From positions 604,170 to 668,169 of the forward strand of contig NZ_LT964679.1 in the NCBI RefSeq assembly GCF_900240215.1: a DNA stretch of 64,000 bases, written 5' to 3'. The translations under genes were made by a program, and so were the position numbers. Below, one piece after another: positions 57,689-64,000 of the stretch. Below the pieces are notes generated by a model. It worked only from the letters and a program-made list of their open reading frames with translations, was not told the origin of the DNA and made no database searches. This DNA is from Raoultibacter timonensis. GTDB taxonomy: Bacteria > Actinomycetota > Coriobacteriia > Coriobacteriales > Eggerthellaceae. Position 1 is the stretch's first letter. Every line of letters begins with the position of its first letter.

Positions 57689-59782
57689 CTACGCCGATCG
57701 GGCAAGCTGCTTTGCACTCAGGTAGGTGAGCAGGAAATACGCGCCGTACACGACGAGGAACGAGGCTGCGCACACGATGGCCATCTGTCCGATATCGAGG
57801 TGCCCGAACACCGCAACGACGTCGGTTACTACGATAAGCGCGCAGACCGAGTGGGCGATGGCAAGCACGAGCGGGAAGGCAAAGTAGATGGCTATCTGCG
57901 CAAAGAGCGCTCGGCTGATCATCGGTTCGGGGGTACCGAGCTTGCGGAGCAGGCTGTAGCGACGGGCGTTGTCGCTCGCTTCGGAGAGCTGCTGGATCGC
58001 GAGGATGGCCGCGCATGCCATGACGAGCACGAAGCCGATGTAGACGGCGAGGTAGGCGATGATGGTCGAGAGGCCGACGCTTTGCTCGAGCACCATAGTG
58101 CGCGTGAGGGAAACCGTGATGGGCCAGGTGTCGGGCTCGGTTGTGCTTTCGATCGCGCCGCAGAGGTCGCCGAATTGCTGCTCGGCGTCAACCGATGCGC
58201 AGCGCACGTCGAGCAGCGAGTACATGCGCTCGACGGTTTCGGGCATCGCTTCGTCGGGGATCACGAGCGCACCGGTGTTCATGGGTGCCGATGTCGTTTC
58301 GAGGCACTGATCCGAGAATTGCGTCAGCACGAGCGATTCGCCTCCGATGGTGAGCGAAGGCCGCTTTTCGACGAGGTCGCGGTAGTAGTCGGCGAGCATG
58401 TCCGAGTCGGCGATGACGGCGCACGTTTTGTCGTCGAGCGATATGGGGTCTTTGCCGGCGAGTTGGAGGGCGTCGTTGACTTGCGAGAGGGAAAGCAGGT
58501 AGACCGGATAGATGCCGTAGTTCTCGCTGACGACTCCGCCCGCGTAGTCCTTGATCGTTTTGCCGAGCGCTTCGTCGAGGTCTCCCATCGTGAGGTTGCC
58601 CGCGGTGTCCACCATGAAGTCGAGCTGCACTGATTCGCTTACCAGCTCATCGTAGGGCTTACCTCCGAGCGTGGCGGCGCTTTCGCTCAAGCCTTGGGCC
58701 ATATCGTAGTCTTTCGATGCCGCAAAAGCGCCGAATTCGCCAAGATCAGCGGGTACGTATCCCGTTTCGGCGTTGTAGTTTCCGAAAACCGTCCGCACCG
58801 AGGCGTCGTATCCCGTGGTCTTCTCGATGCCCGCCATCAGCGTATTGCAGATGCCAATGCCGCCGCATACGCTCGTGATGGCGAGAAACAGCGTGATGCA
58901 GACGACCGACATGGAGAGAAACGCCGTGTTGATTTTGCTGTTGAGTTGGCGCAGGGTGAACATGTTGAGCCCTCGCAGGTAGAGCGGGCGAGCGAGTTGC
59001 ACGAGGCGAAGGAGAAATCCTGATAGCGAGTAGAAGAACAGCACCGTGCCAACGCAGACGAGCACGGTGGCCGCGGCGAACTCGGGCGACGGTTCGAGCA
59101 GCCCGTTGTCGACGAGGAGCATGTAGGATATTCCGATGATGATGCAGGACACGATAAAGAGCACAAGCGAGAGCGGGAGGCTGCGCAGCTTCATCTCCTC
59201 GTTTTTACTGTCGGCGTGCATGAGGTCGATGAGCTTCGATTTCATGATCGTGCGTGAATTGGCGAGCGCGGCAACGAGGAAGATGGCGGCGAACACGGCG
59301 ACCGTCTTGATCGCGGCCCCGGTTGAGAAGCCGAACGTGAATCCGGGCACTTCGGTGGCGAACAGGGCTGCGGTCAGATACAGGAGCGCCTGCGAAAACA
59401 GGATGCCGAGCAAAAGGCCTCCCGCGAGCGACACTGCGCCAACGATGAGCGTTTCAAGCGCGGTGATCCTGATCACGTCGGATTGCCGCATGCCCAGGCA
59501 CAGGTACATGCCGAATTCCTTCTTCCTGCGCCTGATGAGGAATCGGTCCGCGTATATGACGAGAAACGCGAGGATCACGATGATGAACACCGACACGCCG
59601 TTGATGACGATGCCCAAGAGCTCCATCATCTTGTTTGCGGTGCCGAGAAACTCGATCGCCTCCTGATCGGTGATAGAGTTGAATGCGTAGAACACGGCAA
59701 CCCCGAGCAGGATCGTGATGAAGTAGACGCCGAAATCGCGGAGGGATTTACGGACGTTGCCGAACGCGAGCTTAGCATGCAT
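57689..59782 (-). CDS. BceB-like ABC transporter permease (FtsX family)
   Basis: The 697-aa permease has the FtsX/BceB layout: one N-terminal helix (RDFGVYFITILLGVAVFYAF) and groups of helices at about residues 50-260 and 280-340. A large extracellular domain (about 345-560) and three C-terminal helices (about 575-690) follow. Such permeases sense or remove peptide antibiotics together with a partner histidine kinase. The start at 59782 overlaps the ATPase end by 11 bases, so they form one operon, divergent from the two-component system. Confidence 0.9.
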   Translation of the reverse strand: MHAKLAFGNVRKSLRDFGVYFITILLGVAVFYAFNSITDQEAIEFLGTANKMMELLGIVINGVSVFIIVILAFLVIYADRFLIRRRKKEFGMYLCLGMRQSDVIRITALETLIVGAVSLAGGLLLGILFSQALLYLTAALFATEVPGFTFGFSTGAAIKTVAVFAAIFLVAALANSRTIMKSKLIDLMHADSKNEEMKLRSLPLSLVLFIVSCIIIGISYMLLVDNGLLEPSPEFAAATVLVCVGTVLFFYSLSGFLLRLVQLARPLYLRGLNMFTLRQLNSKINTAFLSMSVVCITLFLAITSVCGGIGICNTLMAGIEKTTGYDASVRTVFGNYNAETGYVPADLGEFGAFAASKDYDMAQGLSESAATLGGKPYDELVSESVQLDFMVDTAGNLTMGDLDEALGKTIKDYAGGVVSENYGIYPVYLLSLSQVNDALQLAGKDPISLDDKTCAVIADSDMLADYYRDLVEKRPSLTIGGESLVLTQFSDQCLETTSAPMNTGALVIPDEAMPETVERMYSLLDVRCASVDAEQQFGDLCGAIESTTEPDTWPITVSLTRTMVLEQSVGLSTIIAYLAVYIGFVLVMACAAILAIQQLSEASDNARRYSLLRKLGTPEPMISRALFAQIAIYFAFPLVLAIAHSVCALIVVTDVVAVFGHLDIGQMAIVCAASFLVVYGAYFLLTYLSAKQLARSA

Positions 59783-60554
59783 CGGCCCGATCACCCCCGA
59801 TCCTCGAAGTGATTGCCACGATCTCGCCGAAGAACGCCGTACGGTCTTTGTGCCCGCGCTGAAGCTGGCCCCAGAGCTTCCCGTCCTTGATGAAGACGAT
59901 GCGTCCGCAGTAACTTGCCGTAACCGGATCGTGCGTAACCATGAGCAAGGTTGCACCGAGGCTGTTGAGCAGGTCGAACGAATCGAGGAGTTGGGCTGCC
60001 GATTTGGAATCGAGCGCCCCTGTGGGCTCGTCGGCGAGGATGAGGCTTGGATGACCGACGGTTGCCCGAGCTGCGGCGACGCGCTGTTTTTGGCCGCCCG
60101 AGAGCTGATAGGGATACTTGCCGAGCGTATCGGAGATCGAAAGCTGTTCGGCTACGGCGCGAACCCTGCTGTCGATTTCGCCGGCTGCAACCTTCTTTAT
60201 GGTGAGGGCGAGCGCGATGTTCTCGAAGGCCGTAAGCGTATCGAGCAGGTTCGAATCCTGGAACACGAACCCGAGCCTGTCGCGTCGGAACGTCGAAAGT
60301 TCTTTGGCGTTGAGTTTCGTTACGTCCTGCCCGTCGATCGAGATGCGTCCCGCCGTGGGGGTGTCGATGGTGGCGATGCAGTTGAGCAACGTGCTCTTGC
60401 CCGAGCCCGACGGACCCATGATTCCCACGTACTCGCCCGCTTCGACGAGGAAGCTCACATCGTCGAGGGCGAGTGTCGAGGATCCCTCCCTCTTCGCGTT
60501 CGTTCCGTATCGCTTGGAGATGTTGCTGACTTCCAGTAACCCGTGGTGCGCCAT
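59772..60554 (-). CDS. BceA-like ABC transporter ATP-binding protein
   Basis: The 260-aa ATPase has Walker A GPSGSGKSTLLN, the Q-loop FVFQDSNLLDTLTAFENI, the signature YQLSGGQKQRVAAARA, Walker B LILADEPTGALDS and the switch His in VTHDP. It powers the downstream permease. It follows the BceA/MacB-like class used for peptide-antibiotic detoxification. The ATG at 60554 has GAAGGGA. The 174-base divergent region before the response regulator should hold its promoter. Confidence 0.94.
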   Translation of the reverse strand: MAHHGLLEVSNISKRYGTNAKREGSSTLALDDVSFLVEAGEYVGIMGPSGSGKSTLLNCIATIDTPTAGRISIDGQDVTKLNAKELSTFRRDRLGFVFQDSNLLDTLTAFENIALALTIKKVAAGEIDSRVRAVAEQLSISDTLGKYPYQLSGGQKQRVAAARATVGHPSLILADEPTGALDSKSAAQLLDSFDLLNSLGATLLMVTHDPVTASYCGRIVFIKDGKLWGQLQRGHKDRTAFFGEIVAITSRIGGDRADAC

Positions 60555-60728
60555 ATGCGTTCCCTTCTTCGATCGCCTGAGATGATCCAGACGTTGCCGT
60601 TGACCTCTCAAGCCTATCGATCGTGCTTTACGGCGCCCTTCGCGCTTCCTTACATCTTCCTTACTTCGTTTACCGACGCTGCCGCGCGGGCCGTCGGCAT
60701 GGTTTAATACGTACGGAGGCTGGTGCAT

Positions 60729-61466
60729 ATGAACAACGAAGAGGCATACCTTTCGCGCAAGCGCATCGTGCTCGTCGATGACGAGCCCGGATTGCTGCGC
60801 ATGCTTGAAACGATCCTCACCCAGGCGGGGTTTCAAAACGTGCTTGCGTTCGGCGGCCCCCGGGAGGTGCTCGCGTACTGCGAGGGCGAGCGCGGCCAGG
60901 CCGAGCCTGCGCACCTGTTCGTGCTCGACGTCATGATGCCCGGGATGGACGGCTTTGCACTGCTGTCGAACCTCCGCCAAATCGGCTGCTACGCGAAAAC
61001 GCCCGCGATGTTTCTTACCGCGAAAGACGAGCCGAACGATCGGCTTTCGGGACTCGGCCTCGGAGCCGACGACTACATTCCCAAGCCGTTTCTGCCCCAG
61101 GAGCTTATTCTGCGCATCAAGGCGGTTCTCAGGCGCTGCTACGCCGACGAGAATCCGATGCTCGATCTGGCCGCGTGCCGCGTCGACCTCTCGAATGCGG
61201 AGGTTTTGCGCGACGACGGGACAACCGCGATGCTGACGGCTAAAGAGCATGAGATATTAAGCGTGCTCGCACGCAATGCGGGCAGGATCGTTACGATCGA
61301 CGCCATATGCGATGCATGCTGGGGTACGGCGTTCGGCTACGAGAACTCGCTCATGGCGCATATTCGCCGCCTGCGCGAAAAAATCGAATCCGATCCCTCT
61401 GCCCCCGTTGCGCTCGTGACGGTCAAGGGGCTCGGCTACAAGCTCATCGAGGGCGGGTCGTCGTGA
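60729..61466 (+). CDS. OmpR-family response regulator
   Basis: The 245-aa regulator has a receiver domain with the acidic pair VLVDDEP, the phosphorylation site FVLDVMMPGMDG, the conserved TAKDE threonine region and Lys in DYIPKPF. A winged-helix output domain (from about residue 140, with LTAKEHEILSVLARNAGRIV and GLGYKLIEG) follows. The ATG at 60729 follows GGAGG. It overlaps the kinase gene (GTGA). It probably activates the divergent ABC transporter genes. Confidence 0.95.
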   Translation: MNNEEAYLSRKRIVLVDDEPGLLRMLETILTQAGFQNVLAFGGPREVLAYCEGERGQAEPAHLFVLDVMMPGMDGFALLSNLRQIGCYAKTPAMFLTAKDEPNDRLSGLGLGADDYIPKPFLPQELILRIKAVLRRCYADENPMLDLAACRVDLSNAEVLRDDGTTAMLTAKEHEILSVLARNAGRIVTIDAICDACWGTAFGYENSLMAHIRRLREKIESDPSAPVALVTVKGLGYKLIEGGSS

Positions 61467-62863
61467 AAGACTTCCCCAAGTTCTTTTCGAAGCAGCTGCT
61501 CGCGTTCGCCGCGCTTGCCTTTCTGATCGTGATCATCGATCTCGTACTCTACGTCGTGATCGCCGTGTACGAGTCCGACACGAACTTCGCAGAGCCCTCG
61601 AACATCGTGAAAACCGTTTCGGCCGATTTGGCGATCGAGGACGACGGGGACGGTTACGCCTTCGACACCGAGGCGGCGCGCCTGCTCGACGAAAATGACG
61701 CATGGGCGCTGCTGCTCGACGAGAGCGGAAGCGTCGTATGGAAGTACAAGCCGCCCGACGAGGTGGTCAAGCAGTACTCGGTCAACGATATCGCCCTGTT
61801 CTCCCACTACGGCTACATCGAAGACCGGCCCATATTCATATGGTCTCGCGATGACGGGCTGCTGGTCGTCGGCTTCCCCGAAACGAGCTACGCGATGTAC
61901 TCTGCGATGGGGTTTCCCCGCGAAGCGATGAGCCGCGTGCCGATGTACGTCCTGCTGGTCCTGACGGCCGATCTGATCATCTTCTTCGCAGCCTACATGC
62001 TGTCGAAGCGCCGCACGGTGAAGAGCATCGCTCCGCTCACCGAAGCGCTCGAGGGGCTTTCGTCCGGGCAGGCGGTGCGGGTGAGCCTGGGCGGCGATTT
62101 GCGCGAAGTGGGGGAACGCATCAACGAGACGTCGGAGATCATCAGGAAGAAAGACAACGCGCGTGACAGTTGGATCAGGGGCATTTCGCATGATATTCGC
62201 ACGCCCTTGTCGATGATCACCGGGTATGCCGACGGGATAGCGAAAGACGAGAGCGCACCTGTTCGCGTACGCGACGACGCCGCGATCATTCGCGCCCAAG
62301 GGATGAGGATCAAGGATCTCGTCATCGACCTGAATGCGGCCTCTCAGCTCGAATACGACATGCAACCCTTGAATGTCGAGGAGGTTCGCGTTGCGGGTTT
62401 GCTGCGCGAGATCGTCGCCGATTACCTCAACGGCGGTTTGCCCGAGAAGTACGATCTCGGCCTTACGGTCGATGGGGCGGCCCAGGACCTGGTGCTGGTG
62501 GGCGATTCCCGCCTCGTGAGGCGCGCGGTGCAGAATCTCGTGCAGAACGCCATGGGCCATAATCCGCAAGGCTGTGCGATCGAGGTCGGTCTGCACGCGA
62601 AGAGGGACGGGTCGGCCGAGTACTGCTCGATCACGGTATCCGATACGGGGCGGGGTATGCCGACGAACGATCTCGTGCTGCTCCAAAGCAGGATTCTCCA
62701 GTCGGCGGCGAGTTCGTCAACCGATCGATCGCCGGAGCCGCACGGCCTCGGCCTCGTGCTGGTCGAGAAGATCGTGCGGGCTCACGGCGGCGTCATGCAG
62801 TTGACGAGCGAGGCGGGCGCGGGGTTTTCGGCGAAGCTGTACCTTCCCATGCGCCATGCGTGA
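61463..62863 (+). CDS. sensor histidine kinase
   Basis: The 466-aa kinase has two membrane helices (about residues 13-35 and 155-175) around an extracellular domain of about 115 residues. A HAMP-like linker, the phospho-acceptor box WIRGISHDIRTPLSMITGYADG, and the ATPase motifs LVQNAMGHNP (N box), SDTGRGMP (G1) and GLGLVLVEKIVRAHGG (G2) follow. The GTG start at 61463 overlaps the regulator stop. It is larger than the intramembrane-sensing BceS kinases, so it may sense its ligand directly. Confidence 0.93.
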   Translation: MKDFPKFFSKQLLAFAALAFLIVIIDLVLYVVIAVYESDTNFAEPSNIVKTVSADLAIEDDGDGYAFDTEAARLLDENDAWALLLDESGSVVWKYKPPDEVVKQYSVNDIALFSHYGYIEDRPIFIWSRDDGLLVVGFPETSYAMYSAMGFPREAMSRVPMYVLLVLTADLIIFFAAYMLSKRRTVKSIAPLTEALEGLSSGQAVRVSLGGDLREVGERINETSEIIRKKDNARDSWIRGISHDIRTPLSMITGYADGIAKDESAPVRVRDDAAIIRAQGMRIKDLVIDLNAASQLEYDMQPLNVEEVRVAGLLREIVADYLNGGLPEKYDLGLTVDGAAQDLVLVGDSRLVRRAVQNLVQNAMGHNPQGCAIEVGLHAKRDGSAEYCSITVSDTGRGMPTNDLVLLQSRILQSAASSSTDRSPEPHGLGLVLVEKIVRAHGGVMQLTSEAGAGFSAKLYLPMRHA

Positions 62864-62874
62864 GCGCAGGGAAA

Positions 62875-62913
62875 GGGCCCGGTAGCATTCGCCTTCGCGG
62901 TGCTGCCGGGCCC
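62875..62913. terminator. hairpin between convergent kinase and SstT genes
   Basis: GGGCCCGGTAGCA (62875-62887) pairs with TGCTGCCGGGCCC (62901-62913) with one G-T pair. It is flanked on the minus strand by a short T-tract. Confidence 0.7.
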
Positions 62914-62943
62914 TCGTTCGGTTCCGTATGCGTACGATCCGAC

Positions 62944-64000
62944 CTAGTCGAACGCCTTCGTCTCTTCGGCGGGATCGGATTGGTCGGTGAAGGCGCCGGC
63001 AATGTAGCTCTTGCCTTCCTTGTTCCAGGTGCGGTATTCGGCCGTTGCGGTGAACAGCACGTCGGAAGACGAGTTGAGCGCCGTTTCGCAGGAATCTTGG
63101 ATCACGCCGATGATGAAGCCGATGGCGACGACCTGCATGGCGATGTCGTTGCCGATGCCGAAAAGCGAGCAGGCGAGCGGGATGAGCAGAAGCGATCCGC
63201 CAGCAACGCCCGAGGCGCCGCAAGCCGATACGGCGGCAAGCACGCACAGGATGACGGCGGTCGGCAGATCGACGGCGATGTCGAGCGTGTTGGCTGCGGC
63301 CATGGTCATGACGGCGATGGTCACGGCGGCGCCGGCCATGGTGATGGTCGCGCCGAGCGGGATCGATACGGAGTAGTTGTCCTTGTCGAGGCCGAGCTTG
63401 CGGCAAAGCTCCATGTTCACGGGTATGTTCGCCGCAGAGCTGCGCGTGAAGAACGCCGTGATGCCGCTGTCTTTCAGGCAGCGCAGAACAAGCGGGTAGG
63501 GGTTCTTTCGGATGCCGAGGAACACGATGAGCGGATTGGTGACGAGCGCGATGAAGATCATGCAGCCGACGAGCACGAGCAAAAGCTGACCGTATTCGGT
63601 GAATATCTCGAGGCCGCTTGTCGATACCGACGTATACACGAGTCCGAGGATGCCGAAGGGGGCGAAGCCGATGACCCAGCGGACGACCTGCGATACGGCG
63701 TCGGAGATGCTTGTGAATACACCCTTCGTGCTTTCGCTGGCGATGCGCAGGGCGATGCCGAGCACGGCTGCCCAGGCGAGGATGCCGACGTAATTTGCGC
63801 TCATGAGCGCGTTCACGGGATTGTCGACCACGTTCATGATGACGGTGGTGAGCACTTCGCCGATGCCGCTCGGAGACGATTGGTCGACCGCCTCGGTGAG
63901 CGTGAGCGTGAGCGGGAACAGGAAGCTCGCGGCAACGGCTACGAGCGCGGCAACGAGCGTGCTGATGACGTAGAGGACGACGACGGTTTTCATGGAGCCG
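62944..64000 (-). CDS. sstT: SstT-like serine/threonine:Na+ symporter (5' partial)
   Basis: This is a member of the dicarboxylate/amino acid:cation symporter family that imports serine and threonine with Na+. The visible 351 codons include the conserved [20 protein letters not shown], the hairpin loop [42 protein letters not shown], and the substrate-site [25 protein letters not shown]. The frame runs off the right edge; about 50-60 N-terminal residues are missing relative to SstT (about 410 aa). The M at 63993 is internal. It may feed serine to energy metabolism. Confidence 0.92.
   Translation of the reverse strand, partial: GSMKTVVVLYVISTLVAALVAVAASFLFPLTLTLTEAVDQSSPSGIGEVLTTVIMNVVDNPVNALMSANYVGILAWAAVLGIALRIASESTKGVFTSISDAVSQVVRWVIGFAPFGILGLVYTSVSTSGLEIFTEYGQLLLVLVGCMIFIALVTNPLIVFLGIRKNPYPLVLRCLKDSGITAFFTRSSAANIPVNMELCRKLGLDKDNYSVSIPLGATITMAGAAVTIAVMTMAAANTLDIAVDLPTAVILCVLAAVSACGASGVAGGSLLLIPLACSLFGIGNDIAMQVVAIGFIIGVIQDSCETALNSSSDVLFTATAEYRTWNKEGKSYIAGAFTDQSDPAEETKAFD

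Noticed and set aside
1..64000. CRISPR arrays or IS elements
   Set aside because: No regularly spaced direct repeats, cas genes or transposase genes were found. The only recombinase is the serine integrase at 2580-4109.

Overview
The window is high-G+C bacterial chromosome and most resembles an anaerobic gut actinobacterium of the class Coriobacteriia, probably family Eggerthellaceae. This is inferred from gene content, not from a marker tree. The clues are an arginine deiminase operon with a YfcC/ArcD-type antiporter, a cytosolic two-subunit molybdopterin enzyme, a Tat-exported FAD lipoprotein reductase beside a LysR regulator, a degenerate Coriobacteriia-style sorting signal, and an AbiEi/Vsr-like DUF559 protein.

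Layout. 1-2629: an M42 peptidase (cut by the window edge), smpB, a very acidic protein and the tmRNA gene ssrA. 2622-9857: an integrated island inserted exactly at the 3' end of ssrA, bounded by an 8-bp repeat. It carries a large serine recombinase, a small protein, a MerR-like regulator under a palindromic promoter, a TerS-like DNA-binding protein, a HEPN-motif protein, a structured non-coding segment, a PD-(D/E)XK nuclease-like protein, a 72-aa protein and a lipoprotein. The orphan 14-bp hairpin at 9866-9903 looks like the original ssrA terminator, displaced by the insertion. 9999-16487: membrane and envelope genes (DUF3995-like, HTH-membrane, PAP2, HdeD-like, CPH-type metal ATPase, L,D-transpeptidase). 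16549-19647: Cys-tRNA deacylase, flavodoxin-like reductase, murI, rdgB and tRNA-Pro. 19774-25560: accessory genes, including a DUF559 protein flanked by two related hairpins, a gene remnant, a methyltransferase and a DUF3810 protein. 25821-29702: a 1293-aa surface subtilase. 29894-34133: DEAD-box helicase, small proteins, an HTH-desulfoferrodoxin fusion, tRNA-Gly and tRNA-Arg.

34743-39774: the arcA-arcB-arcC-arcD operon for ATP formation from arginine. ArcA makes citrulline and ammonia, ArcB makes ornithine and carbamoyl phosphate, ArcC makes ATP, and ArcD exchanges ornithine for arginine. arcC has a codon usage unlike the rest and looks like a replaced segment. 40038-43782: the molybdoenzyme pair and its LysR regulator. 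43811-52034: GNAT, argS, a Na+/H+ antiporter, a lipid kinase, a DUF1836/DegV divergent pair and a monofunctional transglycosylase. 52361-52598: tRNA-His and tRNA-Lys. 52805-56721: LysR, Tat FAD lipoprotein, MarR and a small protein. 57027-64000: a DUF4230 protein, a BceAB-like ABC transporter divergent from its two-component system, and a SstT-type transporter cut by the right edge.

The strongest candidate for an undescribed system is the ssrA island. Its recombinase reading frame crosses the attachment site, so integration and excision appear to swap the protein's C-terminal tail. It also couples a HEPN-motif protein, a TerS-like protein, a PD-(D/E)XK protein and a structured non-coding segment, a combination suggestive of a defence-carrying or satellite-like element. 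All function calls are from reading the sequence; no database search was possible.
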